In this document: one piece after another, positions 53,523 to 63,044 of the stretch
Layout of the letters: every line of letters starts with the position of its first letter
Position numbering within the stretch: the stretch's first letter is position 1
NCBI GenBank assembly: GCA_020099315.1
Contig: CP083650.1
Span: 3,844,001 to 3,908,000, forward strand
Reading direction: 5' to 3'
Source: Citrobacter europaeus
GTDB lineage: Bacteria > Pseudomonadota > Gammaproteobacteria > Enterobacterales > Enterobacteriaceae
DNA: 64,000 bases
Translations under genes and position numbers: made by a program
The notes under the pieces: generated by a model
Told to the model about the DNA's origin: nothing
The model's database searches: none
Seen by the model: the letters and a program-made list of their open reading frames with translations, nothing else

Positions 53523-55715
53523 TTATTCCAGCGAAAGCAGCGGCGTAGGCTTGCCAATGTGATATCCCTGTAACCACCCCACATCCATTTTTTCCAGACA
53601 CGCCTGAATCGTAGCGTTTTCAACAAACTCGGCGACAACCTGCATATTTTTCATTTCGGCAACGCGGCAGAATGACTCGACGATGTAATAGCTGATTTCA
53701 CTTTCGGTGATCCGTCGAATAAAAGAGCCATCGATCTTCAGAATGTCTGCTTCGATATTCATCAGGCGGGCATGACTGGCAAACCCGGTACCAAAGTCAT
53801 CAATGGCTACCCGACATCCCAGTTGGCGTATTAAACGAAGCGTTTCCACGGTTTGCTCTTTGTCTGAAAGCGTATCGGCTTCCGTTATCTCAAAAATAAT
53901 TCGCTGCGGCTCCACCGCGTAATCGTGCAGGAGCTGGGTGAACTTCGCGATAATATTGGAGCGACATACCGTCACCGGCGCCAGGTTGATGGAAAAACAG
54001 CGCTGCGGATGGTTACGCATAAATTTCAGGGTATTTTCGATAACCCAGAGATCGATATCAGGCGCCAGCCCCGCATCATGAGCAACCGGCAGAAAGCTGT
54101 TCGGAGGAATAAATTCCCCCCGTTCGTTGAGCATGCGGATCAATATTTCATGATACGGCGCTTCACCATTGGTACTGACGATTGGCTGCGCCATCAGCAC
54201 AAACGCGTTGTTATCCAGCGCATTTTGCAGCGCGGTGCGAATTTCCGTTTTATCGACAATGTGGTTGCCGAGGATCCGGCTATGCTGCGCCTCAATGTTT
54301 TCCGGCCTGCCGTTGGTCAGCGATAAACCCGCCACCATGCCCAGCTTCCCCACCAACTGATAAATGTCATCACTGAGATCGTTAATCAGGCAATAGCCCA
54401 AACCGCTGCGAAAACCCAGCCGATGGTTATTGTAAAAAAGCCGAAAACTATTGGCCGCCTGGTACAAGTCGCATAGCCGTTCCCAGGTACTATTTTCAAG
54501 CCGAATCAGCAGATCGTAACCCGCGTGGTAATAGACTTTCTCGCTTTTAACCAGGTGTTGGCGCAGATGGTCGGCGAGGATCTTCTGATAGCGGGCGCGA
54601 AAATGAAAGCCATAGCGGCGCGAAAACAGCTCCAGCTCCGGAATTTGTATCAGGCACACCGTCGCGTGCTCAGTCGTAAACAGCTCCGTCTTCAGCGCAC
54701 GCAGATTCGCCATACCCGTCATCGGATCGGTCAGGCCGAGCAGAAGCGCCTGGTTAAATCGCTGGCGGGTAAATTTGGCCAGCACTCCCATGATCACGAT
54801 GGTAAGCGTAAAGACAAAGATCAACGTTGAAACCAGCGCCTGATGCTGAATGAAGTCCACATCGCTGGCGATATAACTGTCGTTATGTTTGCCTAAAATG
54901 ATCACCACGATGGTCCACACCAGCATGGTGAACAAATGACCAATTTTAATGGATCCCCACAGCATTAACGGGAACAGCAAGATCAGGCTATAGAGAGAGA
55001 AAAAGACGTTCAGATTGTCCGGTGATGTTAAAAAGAACATCAACAAAAAGAGTAAGGCGCACCATGAAATAGCGCCAAAGGCGCTGATATTGCCTTTACA
55101 TTGTGCAGCAATTGCCCGCCAGAAAGTCAGCAGGAAAGATGGTCGACGGATGATTCGATATATCTTGTAAAATAAAGGGATACCCGTCAGACAGCCGTTG
55201 ATGCTCCCCTGAACGCGTACCAGCATACCCAGACTTAACGCCGGAAAGTTATCCACATCCGGTCGTTGGCCATGGGTGACAAATATGGCAAAGATTTTGC
55301 CCAACACCAGATACAGCAGGACGTTATAGCCACACAGCCAGACCAGACGATTAAGGCTGATTTTGATACGACCAAAGCTAACGCAACTGCGTCTGCCCGT
55401 GACTCTGCGGTAAGCGGCGTAGCTTAAGGTGGAAGCCACGATCAGGCACAACGCATCTACCCGTTGGTTTTGCGGGCCGATCGCAAACATGACGATAAGG
55501 AACAGAACAAATCCCGGTATCACCCGAAAACCAAACAAGACTAATGCGGCTGAAAATACGGCCAGCCGGAGATCGTAAACTGTTAAAATAGTATTATTGA
55601 GAATACTGTAACCGTTAAGATATTGTGCCAATGGGTAAAAAAGGCCGGGTAAAACAAGTGGCAGGCACCATTCCCGAATGTTTTTCACAGTGTTTGTATT
55701 TATTATTGCGTCCAA
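53523..55715 (-). CDS. YfgF-like MASE1-GGDEF-EAL phosphodiesterase
   Basis: This 730-residue protein resembles E. coli YfgF (PdeF). An N-terminal membrane sensor of about ten helices (MASE1 type, about 15-315) is followed by a degenerate GGDEF domain (AGYDL in place of GGDEF) and an EAL domain. The EAL motif is EIL, as in YfgF, and the other catalytic residues are present (SINLAP, FEITEAD, IDDFGTGFASH, LKIDGSF, AEFVEN, QGYHIGKP). It should hydrolyse c-di-GMP. The start is a TTG at 55715; no ATG is available nearby, and a GTG at 55688 is possible. It is the first gene of the chemosensory operon. Confidence 0.86.
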   Translation of the reverse strand: MDAIINTNTVKNIREWCLPLVLPGLFYPLAQYLNGYSILNNTILTVYDLRLAVFSAALVLFGFRVIPGFVLFLIVMFAIGPQNQRVDALCLIVASTLSYAAYRRVTGRRSCVSFGRIKISLNRLVWLCGYNVLLYLVLGKIFAIFVTHGQRPDVDNFPALSLGMLVRVQGSINGCLTGIPLFYKIYRIIRRPSFLLTFWRAIAAQCKGNISAFGAISWCALLFLLMFFLTSPDNLNVFFSLYSLILLFPLMLWGSIKIGHLFTMLVWTIVVIILGKHNDSYIASDVDFIQHQALVSTLIFVFTLTIVIMGVLAKFTRQRFNQALLLGLTDPMTGMANLRALKTELFTTEHATVCLIQIPELELFSRRYGFHFRARYQKILADHLRQHLVKSEKVYYHAGYDLLIRLENSTWERLCDLYQAANSFRLFYNNHRLGFRSGLGYCLINDLSDDIYQLVGKLGMVAGLSLTNGRPENIEAQHSRILGNHIVDKTEIRTALQNALDNNAFVLMAQPIVSTNGEAPYHEILIRMLNERGEFIPPNSFLPVAHDAGLAPDIDLWVIENTLKFMRNHPQRCFSINLAPVTVCRSNIIAKFTQLLHDYAVEPQRIIFEITEADTLSDKEQTVETLRLIRQLGCRVAIDDFGTGFASHARLMNIEADILKIDGSFIRRITESEISYYIVESFCRVAEMKNMQVVAEFVENATIQACLEKMDVGWLQGYHIGKPTPLLSLE

Positions 55716-56327
55716 ATCAATTTATCCGCTATGCACTATACCAATAGGACTTTAATCCAGACTCGAATGTCACAAACAAATCCTTTTGGGTCAGTCGATG
55801 CACCATAGCAAAATTGTCAACATTGACCGCGCACTGAGAAAATAAAATAAGGTTCTATATTGAAGTGAGCATCTTATTCATATCAAATCAGGAAATAAAT
55901 ACCCATTTATAGACAAAAATGGACATCCCGCAGGGATAATGCCACGTCCTTCCCTGATAAAATAAAAGCTAATTCATTGATGCCACGTAAAAAAACAAGA
56001 ACTCCAGTGATAAGCCATTAGCACCTCCAACCAGTGTGCACAAAAAAGCTTCGCGGACAGCATTAATGTCAACATTAATATGTTGTCGAGGGCATAACGA
56101 AAAATGTATTTTTATGCACACTTTTGCCTGTTGACGAAAAGAGCAGCGTTATCTATATTCGCATACCGTTATTTTTGTCATTACTCACCATGGTTCAATG
56201 TTAGTTATTTGTTACGTCATTACGTTTCACATCTTTCATCTACTTGTTTGCAACAATAATATTCCATTAAGTAATAACAGAAATTAAATTTAGTATCGCG
56301 TAATCTTTTCAGGAATTAACATAATCC
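55716..56327. other. Regulatory region between the two divergent c-di-GMP operons
   Basis: This 612-base AT-rich stretch has no credible gene. It must contain the promoters of the chemosensory operon (minus) and the lap operon (plus). I see an 18-base palindrome at 56062-56079 and the word TGTCAACATT at 55815-55824 and again within the palindrome. I do not see a clear sigma-28 or sigma-54 promoter. Confidence 0.65.
56062..56086. promoter_or_regulatory. Overlapping palindromes in the divergent c-di-GMP promoter region
   Basis: ATTAATGTCAACATTAAT (56062-56079) is an inverted repeat with eight-base arms and a two-base centre. It overlaps a second one, CAACATTAATATGTTG. The regulator is unknown. 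Confidence 0.5.
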
Positions 56328-58520
56328 GTGGCAAAGTCTCTGTTTTCCCTTAAAGCAATAAAAGGGTGGCAACATTCCATCACTGGCAAAATAACGCAGT
56401 TCTTGCTGGCGGGTATCGTTATTGCTTTTAGCGCTGGCGCCTTTACTAACTGGAGCCTGATAGACAACTTTTCTTATCAGCAGTGGGTACAGCGAGCTGA
56501 AGCAAATGCGCAGATTATGACCTACATCATCCGTAGCGTGTATACCACCGTTTCGGTTGAGACCAGCGATGCGGGGCAGATATCCCGCATCGTCTCCGAC
56601 AGACAGATTGGCGATACCGACTCCATCCTGCAAACCGGTTATAACCCGGTAGACGTCCTGGCGCTGGCGTCAGTTCAGACGCACAGCCCCACCTGGCTGT
56701 TTCTCTATACGCCGGAGAAAGGCTTCGTTGGCATCAATAACAAATCAGAAGATGGCGAAGGGATTATCTCCTTCTCAGGCCGCCTGCCGCGCGATGTGCT
56801 GGTCAATTACTATGTTGGTTTCGCCCAGATTAATGGCGAAGAGTGCTTTATCAGCGCCGTACCTATTTTGACGCCTTCTGGTGAGATCCTCGGGAGCCTG
56901 ATAAGCAGCATCGGTAAAAAAAGCGAGTTGTATGCCACCTACGACGCGATGCTTAAAAAGAGCAGTATCATTTTTGTTCTGATTTTACTGGTGACGCTGG
57001 CCCTGGTCACAATGTTTATGCGCCGCCTGTTCCGTCCTGTTCCGCTGCTGATAAACTCCCTCACCCGCATCGCCCATGAAGAGACGGATTGCATAACCCC
57101 CTATCTTGATCAGGATGACGAAATTGGGCATCTGGCCGGGGCCATTGAAAAACTGCGCGTCGCGATGAAAGAGCGTGGCTATCTGCAACGCATGCATGAA
57201 ATGTCGCAGAAGATGGAGCATATGGCCCATCATGATTCACTCACCGGATTACCCAACCGCGTTTCGTTCGGCCAGGCGTTGGATAAGCGCGTTAGTGAAC
57301 TGCATCTGGAGGACAGAGCGTTCAATCTGCTGTTGATTGACCTCGACAACTTCAAGCCGGTGAACGATACCTTTGGCCATAAAGCGGGCGATGAACTGTT
57401 AATCAGCGTTGCCCAACGTCTGCAGTTATTGCTGGGTCCCAACGATATTGCGGCGCGTCTGGGCGGTGATGAATTCGCCATCCTGCAACATGTCGACGAC
57501 AACGCCATCAAAGAAGCGAATCGGCTGGCGAAGCGTATCATCCGCGCGCTGAGCACCCCGTTTACCTGGAGTTCTCATACTTTTTCTATCAGCTGTAGCA
57601 TCGGTATTACCACCGCGCCCAGACAGGGGAATACTACCTCAACGCTCATGATCAATGCCGACCTTGCCATGTACGCGTCTAAACATCATGGCCGGGGTTG
57701 CTACCACTTCTTCGAAGACGGCATGGTGATGATGCAAACCCACAGCCTGTTCATTAATCAGGAAATTATCGATGGTATTGATAACAAGGAGTTCGAACTT
57801 CATTACCAGCCGATTATTAATCTGCAAGATGAAAGCGTTTATGGCTACGAATCGCTGATCCGCTGGAATCACCCCACTAAGGGGCTGATTTATCCCGATT
57901 ATTTTATCAATATCGCCGAAAGCTCCGGCCTGATTGTGCGTTTAGGCGAATGGATTATTCGCCAGTCCTGCGAAGCCGCAGCCAAATGGCCAGAGCATGT
58001 CAGAGTTGCCGTTAATATCTCGGCCTACCAGTTGCACAGCCCCGGACTGGTTGACGTGATTAAAGATGCGTTACGCATCAGCCAGATCTCAGCGGAACGC
58101 CTGGAAATAGAAATCACCGAATCAGAAAAACTGGATAAATCGATCGCCTTACCCGTACTGAAAGAGATCCGTTCTCTGGGTATTGAAATCGCGATGGACG
58201 ATTTAGGAACCGGCTACGCGGCGCTGGACTATCTGCTGATCTATCCCTTCACGCGTATCAAGATCGCGCGCACGTTGGTCGATAAGCTCCAGCAGGATAA
58301 TGCCAGCCAGTATTTGATTGTGATGCTGATTCAGTTTGCCCATAAATACAATATGTCGGTTACCGCTGAAGGGGTGGAAACCGCACAGCAGCGCGACATT
58401 TTGCGCGCCATTGAATGCCAGAATGTACAGGGCTATTTCTTTAGCTATCCGCTGCGTGAACGTGAGGTACTTGCCGCGTTTGCCGCAGAGGTCAGTGAAG
58501 AAGGACTGTGCCATGTCTGA
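56328..58520 (+). CDS. Membrane HAMP-GGDEF-EAL protein, first gene of the lap operon
   Basis: This 730-residue protein has TM1 (about 21-43), a periplasmic sensor region (about 44-210), TM2 (211-231), a HAMP domain, GGDEF and EAL domains. GGDEF is intact (379-383) but the inhibitory I-site Arg is lost (GPND at 370-373). EAL reads ESL (508-510) with the other catalytic residues mostly kept (VNIS, EITES, MDDLGTG, AEGVET, QGYFF); the usual KID is KIA. It may be bifunctional. The start is a GTG at 56328 just after an in-frame stop. It overlaps the first solute-binding protein gene by eight bases, which suggests those proteins feed its periplasmic sensor. Confidence 0.88.
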   Translation: MAKSLFSLKAIKGWQHSITGKITQFLLAGIVIAFSAGAFTNWSLIDNFSYQQWVQRAEANAQIMTYIIRSVYTTVSVETSDAGQISRIVSDRQIGDTDSILQTGYNPVDVLALASVQTHSPTWLFLYTPEKGFVGINNKSEDGEGIISFSGRLPRDVLVNYYVGFAQINGEECFISAVPILTPSGEILGSLISSIGKKSELYATYDAMLKKSSIIFVLILLVTLALVTMFMRRLFRPVPLLINSLTRIAHEETDCITPYLDQDDEIGHLAGAIEKLRVAMKERGYLQRMHEMSQKMEHMAHHDSLTGLPNRVSFGQALDKRVSELHLEDRAFNLLLIDLDNFKPVNDTFGHKAGDELLISVAQRLQLLLGPNDIAARLGGDEFAILQHVDDNAIKEANRLAKRIIRALSTPFTWSSHTFSISCSIGITTAPRQGNTTSTLMINADLAMYASKHHGRGCYHFFEDGMVMMQTHSLFINQEIIDGIDNKEFELHYQPIINLQDESVYGYESLIRWNHPTKGLIYPDYFINIAESSGLIVRLGEWIIRQSCEAAAKWPEHVRVAVNISAYQLHSPGLVDVIKDALRISQISAERLEIEITESEKLDKSIALPVLKEIRSLGIEIAMDDLGTGYAALDYLLIYPFTRIKIARTLVDKLQQDNASQYLIVMLIQFAHKYNMSVTAEGVETAQQRDILRAIECQNVQGYFFSYPLREREVLAAFAAEVSEEGLCHV

Positions 58521-59445
58521 CATCTTGCGCCTGGCAAAACGCATGCTGATGGCGGTTGCCCTGCTGATGGTTGGGGCTACGCCATGCTTAGCGGGAACTC
58601 AGTTGCAACTGCACACGCTGGAGCAGATCGCGACTACAAAAACCATTACCCTTGGTTATCAGGATGATGCGTTTCCTTTTTCCTGGCAGAACGGCAACCG
58701 CCCTGCGGGTTTCTCTATCGATATCTGCAACAGTATCGTCAGCGCGCTCAAGACAAAACTTCAGCTTAAAAAGCTGAATGTAAAGTGGGTAAAAGCCAAT
58801 TCAGCATCGCAGTTTGTACTGATTAAAAACCACATGGCAGACATCATGTGTATACCTGCCTTTTATTCGAAAAGTCGCCACACTATTAGCGAATTTTCAC
58901 TGCCGTTTTACTTTTCAAGCACCCGCTTTGTGATGCGTAAAAATGAAAGTAATGACAGTCTGGCAGAACTTTCGGGACATAGCGTGCTGGTAAAAAGTGG
59001 TACGATTTACGTTGAACAACTGCAAAAAGTGAATGCCGCTAATGACCTGGATATTAATATTCAGCTCGATACCAATAACATTACAGCCTTCAATGAACTG
59101 AAGAACGGCGAGTATTCTGCGCTGATCTCCAGCACCGTTTTACTGAAAGGGATGATTGCGCAAACACCTAACCCTGAAGACTATGAACTTTCCAACATTG
59201 CGCTTAGCGCTCCACTACCGGCAGGCTTGTTACTGCCGTTACACGATAAAGAATTTAAAGAATTCGTTGATGCCACGCTCTCTTCCCTGATGACCAGCAA
59301 CGAATTTACTGCGCTGTACAATAAATGGTTTCTGTCTCCCATTGCCCCGCAAGCTATTAATTTAAACATCCCCATGTCAGACAACCTGAAAGCATTAACC
59401 GCAGCTAAAAAGAAGATCAGTTTTGATTATGAAAAATATAATTAA
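58513..59445 (+). CDS. Periplasmic family-3 solute-binding protein, lap operon, first copy
   Basis: This 310-residue protein has a signal peptide (MLMAVALLMVGATPCLA) and the amino-acid-type SBP_bac_3 fold, with the carboxylate-binding Arg likely in SKSRHTISEFS. The acidic residue that usually binds the amino group is not obvious (SALISSTVL in its place). No ABC permease or ATPase gene is in the operon. I start at the ATG at 58513; longer in-frame reading lies inside the GGDEF-EAL gene. It is likely a sensor subunit for the GGDEF-EAL protein. Confidence 0.85.
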   Translation: MSDILRLAKRMLMAVALLMVGATPCLAGTQLQLHTLEQIATTKTITLGYQDDAFPFSWQNGNRPAGFSIDICNSIVSALKTKLQLKKLNVKWVKANSASQFVLIKNHMADIMCIPAFYSKSRHTISEFSLPFYFSSTRFVMRKNESNDSLAELSGHSVLVKSGTIYVEQLQKVNAANDLDINIQLDTNNITAFNELKNGEYSALISSTVLLKGMIAQTPNPEDYELSNIALSAPLPAGLLLPLHDKEFKEFVDATLSSLMTSNEFTALYNKWFLSPIAPQAINLNIPMSDNLKALTAAKKKISFDYEKYN

Positions 59446-59461
59446 TCGTGAGATGACAAGG

Positions 59462-60322
59462 ATGAAGCGCACGGTGCAATGGCTGTTGTTACTGGCAGGC
59501 ATCGTCATTTCCCCCGCGCTGATGGCGCAACAGAACGCTGCGACGCTCGACCACATTCAGAACAGCAGCGTGCTAAACGTGGGTTATCGCCAGCTGCCGC
59601 CGTTCTCTTTTACAGACAACAGTGGCAAGGTCACGGGGTATACCATCGCGGTATGTAACATGATTGCCGATAAGTTACGCCAGTATCTGAAGCTCAACAA
59701 TCTAACCATTCATTATATTCCCGTGAATTTTGCCGAACGCTTCTCCGCATTAAACACGCGTAAAATAGATATGGACTGTGGCGTAAATACCAATGCGCCG
59801 GAGCGAACCTCCAGCGTGTCGTTTTCTGACAACTATTACACCGCAAAGATGCGCATCATCTCTTTGCGTAAAAATAATATCCAGTCAATTGCCGATCTTA
59901 AAGGACGCACGGTGAGTCTGACCGGAAGCTCAAAAGATTTGCTGGAATTTAATAAAGCAAACAGAGAGCAACATCTTAATATTTCAACGATTACCAGCAC
60001 TACCATAAAGGGTGCATTTGAGAAGATGGCGCATAATGAATCCGCCGCGTTCTTTGTTGATGATATTCTCGCCTGGCCGCTGATTAATCATAGCGAACAA
60101 CCCGAACTGTTCAGCGTCTCAGCACAGAGCATCGGTAACGATATGCACTATGCCATTATGATGAGGAAAAACGATCTGCAGTTTGTGGCGTTTGTTAACA
60201 GTACGCTGAAGGACTTTTTTGCCTCGCCGACCAATATGCAATTACGCAAAAAGTGGTTGTCTCCCTGGACCTGCGAAAAGATGAAAAATCCATCGCCAGG
60301 CAGTTGCCAGCATAACCATTGA
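59462..60322 (+). CDS. Periplasmic family-3 solute-binding protein, lap operon, second copy
   Basis: This 286-residue protein has a signal peptide cut after SPALMA and an SBP_bac_3 domain with the Arg in NAPERTSSVSFSDNYY and an acidic pair in FVDDILAW, the usual amino-acid ligand pattern. It is related to its upstream neighbour. The start at 59462 (MKRTVQWLLL) is chosen because it begins the signal peptide; ATGs at 59453 and 59429 are possible. It is coupled to lapG (TTGA overlap). Confidence 0.85.
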   Translation: MKRTVQWLLLLAGIVISPALMAQQNAATLDHIQNSSVLNVGYRQLPPFSFTDNSGKVTGYTIAVCNMIADKLRQYLKLNNLTIHYIPVNFAERFSALNTRKIDMDCGVNTNAPERTSSVSFSDNYYTAKMRIISLRKNNIQSIADLKGRTVSLTGSSKDLLEFNKANREQHLNISTITSTTIKGAFEKMAHNESAAFFVDDILAWPLINHSEQPELFSVSAQSIGNDMHYAIMMRKNDLQFVAFVNSTLKDFFASPTNMQLRKKWLSPWTCEKMKNPSPGSCQHNH

Positions 60323-61017
60323 ACATTATCAGCAACAGCTTACGCCACCGCCTGCTTCGCCTGTGGAAAATCCCCGGGATGCTGCTGTTGCTGCTATCGG
60401 TCCATTCGCTACGTGCGGCCTGGGATTTTGCCAGTATTCAGCAGAAGTCTGATGCGCTTTACGGCCCGGCAACGCCAGAGGCGCAACAACGGATCCGCGC
60501 CTGGCAACAGCTTTTGCTTACGTTGCGCAGTGCCGACGAGCAAACGCAATTACGCGCCGTAAATCAATTCTTTAACGATAAAATCCGTTATACCGAAGAC
60601 ATTGATGCCTGGCACAGCGTGGATTACTGGGCCACTCCCATTGAGTCGCTGCGCAAAGGTGAAGCGGATTGTGAAGACTACGCGATCGCCAAATATTTCA
60701 CCCTCCGCCAGTTGGGTGTCTCCGAAGACAAGCTACGCATCACTTACGTTAAAGCCCTGCGTTTAAACCGCGCGCACATGGTGCTGACCTGGTACGCCAC
60801 CCCTGAGGCGATTCCTCTGGTGCTCGACAGCCTGACCAGCACTATTTCACCTGCTACGCAGCGCATGGATTTATTACCCGTCTACTCCTTTAACAACACT
60901 GGCCTTTGGCTTCCCGGCAATCAGAACAATAAACGTGTTGGGGACAGCAAAAGGCTATCTCGCTGGCAGCAAGTTTTCACCAAAATGCGGGAAGAAGGCT
61001 TCCCGATGGATAAATAG
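60319..61017 (+). CDS. lapG: Periplasmic cysteine protease LapG
   Basis: This 232-residue bacterial transglutaminase-like protease should cleave the N-terminal region of a LapA/CdrA-type adhesin and release it from the cell. A hydrophobic leader (about 18-34) targets the periplasm. The catalytic triad is visible as Cys118 (GEADCEDYA), His153 (RAHMVL) and Asp170 (LVLDSL), with spacing like Pseudomonas LapG. The start is a TTG at 60319 overlapping the preceding stop. lapD follows after nine bases. Confidence 0.93.
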   Translation: MNIISNSLRHRLLRLWKIPGMLLLLLSVHSLRAAWDFASIQQKSDALYGPATPEAQQRIRAWQQLLLTLRSADEQTQLRAVNQFFNDKIRYTEDIDAWHSVDYWATPIESLRKGEADCEDYAIAKYFTLRQLGVSEDKLRITYVKALRLNRAHMVLTWYATPEAIPLVLDSLTSTISPATQRMDLLPVYSFNNTGLWLPGNQNNKRVGDSKRLSRWQQVFTKMREEGFPMDK

Positions 61018-61026
61018 GAATCGCCC

Positions 61027-62961
61027 GTGTCTCTTTTTAAACAGTTACTTCTGGCAATCTCTCTCTTTATGATGGTTGTATTCAGCGGCAATTTTATTGT
61101 GACGCTGGAGAGTTCCCGCAATCAATCCAATAACCAACTTCTTTCACATGCCCAGGATGCGGCAACGGCGCTGGGCGTTTCGCTGACGCCCAACGTCAAC
61201 GACCCGGCAATGATCGAGCTGATGGTGAGCTCTATTTTCGATAGCGGTTACTACAAAAAAATCCGCATCGTCGACCTGGCAAACGGCAAAATGATGCTTG
61301 AGCGCAGCGCTGCGTCATCTATTCCCGACGTCCCAGGCTGGTTCGTTGATCTGGTGGATGTCACTCCGCAAACCGGTGAGGCAACGATTATGCGCGGCTG
61401 GCAGCAGGCTGCACGGGTTGAAGTGACCAGCGATCCTATCTTTGCCGTACAGCGTCTGTGGGACAATACCCTGGGTAATCTGTTGTGGATGCTGTCCTGC
61501 AGCCTCGCCTGTTTATTCGCCGGTAGTCTACTGCTGCGCAAGCTGCTACGCCCGCTCAATTATCTGGCAAAGCAGTCGGAAGCGATTACCCGCCGCGAGT
61601 TTCTGACGCTCCACGAGTTGCCCAAAACGCCAGAATTGCGCCGCGTTGTGGGCGCTATGAATTTGATGGCTGCGAAGCTCAAGTCGTTATTTGAAGAACA
61701 AGCTATCTACAGCGAACGTCTGCACAATGAGGCTTATCTCGACAGCCAGACTGGAATTGCCAACCGCCGGGCGTTCGATATGCAGCTTCAGGCGCGGCTA
61801 AGCGACGCCGATACCGCGCCGGGATATCTGTTGCTGGTCCGCATTCAGGATTTGGGCGGTCTGAATCAGCGTTTTGGCGGGCCGCATACCGATAAGCTGT
61901 TGCTCAATATCGCCAACCTGCTGAACGCGCATAAAGAAAAATATGCCTCTCTCGACAGTACGCTGGCCCGAATTCGCGGCGGTGAGTTTGCCCTGCTATG
62001 TCCTGGCGTGACCCACGGTGAAATGCTGGACTTGTCCCATTCGCTCGGCCAAAAGCTGACGGCCTTTTACGCCACCGGGATGTCAGACCAACAGCCGGTG
62101 GCCTACACCAGCATGGTGCCGTTTAGCGCCGGAGATAACGCCCAGTCATTGCTGATTCAGGCCGATCGCCTGCTGGTAGAAGCCGAAACGCGCACCGATC
62201 ATCAGGTCGTTCCCACCGCAGAGGTACCTGCGAGTACAGAAGATCAGCATTTGTGGTTTGTTCGTCTGGAGCATGCGCTGGAAAACCAGCAGTTCCAGTT
62301 GGTTTATCAGCCGGTGGTCGATTGCCGCCAGCCCGACAAAATTCTGCATTACAAGGTGCTGTCGCGCATCATTGATGAACAAGGTAATACCCTTACCGCC
62401 GGTCGATTCCTGCCGTGGATCCACCGCTTTGGCTGGAGCCAACGCCTCGATAAAGTGATGCTGAAACTAACGTTGAATCAGTTGAAAACCGCGCCCGGAA
62501 AATTGGCATTGAGTATCTCCGGGAGCTCTGTCGCCAGTGCGACCGCCATTGCTGAGCTGCTCCACCCGCTGCGTTATTCACCGAAATTAGCCAGTCAGTT
62601 GATTCTGGAACTGGATGAGAACCAACTGCCAGGCCCTTATCAAATGGCGGCGTTTGTTAAAGCCGTCAGTCAGCACCGCTGCGCGCTGGGTCTGCAACAC
62701 TTCGGTAGTCGTTTCGATATGATCGGCCATCTGTCACAGTGGGGACTTGCTTACCTGAAAATCGACAGCAGCTATATCCGCAATATTGATGAAGAAAACG
62801 ATAAGCGTTTATTTATTGAAGTATTATGCAGCGCCACGCGCAGTATTGACTTGCCGCTCATTGCCGAACGGGTTGAAACACAAGGCGAACTGAAGGTATT
62901 GCAGGAGTTAGGGATTGATGGCGCAATGGGCCAATTATTAGGTGAACCCGCACCGCTCTGA
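61027..62961 (+). CDS. lapD: Inner-membrane c-di-GMP receptor LapD
   Basis: LapD binds c-di-GMP in the cytoplasm and then sequesters LapG in the periplasm, protecting the adhesin. The 644-residue protein has TM1 (about 5-25), the LapD periplasmic domain with W125 in RGWQQAAR, TM2 (about 150-170), HAMP, a degenerate GGDEF (RGGEF, 317-321) and a degenerate EAL reading KVL (443-445), the same replacement as in Pseudomonas fluorescens LapD. It should be a non-enzymatic receptor. GTG start at 61027 with AGGA upstream. It is the last gene of the operon. Confidence 0.93.
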   Translation: MSLFKQLLLAISLFMMVVFSGNFIVTLESSRNQSNNQLLSHAQDAATALGVSLTPNVNDPAMIELMVSSIFDSGYYKKIRIVDLANGKMMLERSAASSIPDVPGWFVDLVDVTPQTGEATIMRGWQQAARVEVTSDPIFAVQRLWDNTLGNLLWMLSCSLACLFAGSLLLRKLLRPLNYLAKQSEAITRREFLTLHELPKTPELRRVVGAMNLMAAKLKSLFEEQAIYSERLHNEAYLDSQTGIANRRAFDMQLQARLSDADTAPGYLLLVRIQDLGGLNQRFGGPHTDKLLLNIANLLNAHKEKYASLDSTLARIRGGEFALLCPGVTHGEMLDLSHSLGQKLTAFYATGMSDQQPVAYTSMVPFSAGDNAQSLLIQADRLLVEAETRTDHQVVPTAEVPASTEDQHLWFVRLEHALENQQFQLVYQPVVDCRQPDKILHYKVLSRIIDEQGNTLTAGRFLPWIHRFGWSQRLDKVMLKLTLNQLKTAPGKLALSISGSSVASATAIAELLHPLRYSPKLASQLILELDENQLPGPYQMAAFVKAVSQHRCALGLQHFGSRFDMIGHLSQWGLAYLKIDSSYIRNIDEENDKRLFIEVLCSATRSIDLPLIAERVETQGELKVLQELGIDGAMGQLLGEPAPL

Positions 62962-62966
62962 TAAAA

Positions 62967-63039
62967 GCAGGCAGCCTTGATACGCTTGTATGTTGCCGGA
63001 TGGCGCTTCGCTTATCCGGCCAACAAACTCACTGCCTGC
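62967..63039. repeat. REP element in a nested hairpin between lapD and the small ORF
   Basis: The REP hairpin at 62992-63024 (GTTGCCGGATGGCG ... TTATCCGGCCAAC) is enclosed by the arms GCAGGCAG (62967-62974) and CTGCCTGC (63032-63039). It separates two convergent genes and may act as a bidirectional 3' end. Confidence 0.75.
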
Positions 63040-63044
63040 GTCAG

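Noticed and set aside
58513..60322. Amino-acid ABC transporter binding proteins
   Set aside because: The fold fits, but no permease or ATPase gene is in the operon and both genes are embedded between c-di-GMP and lap genes, so a sensory role is more likely.
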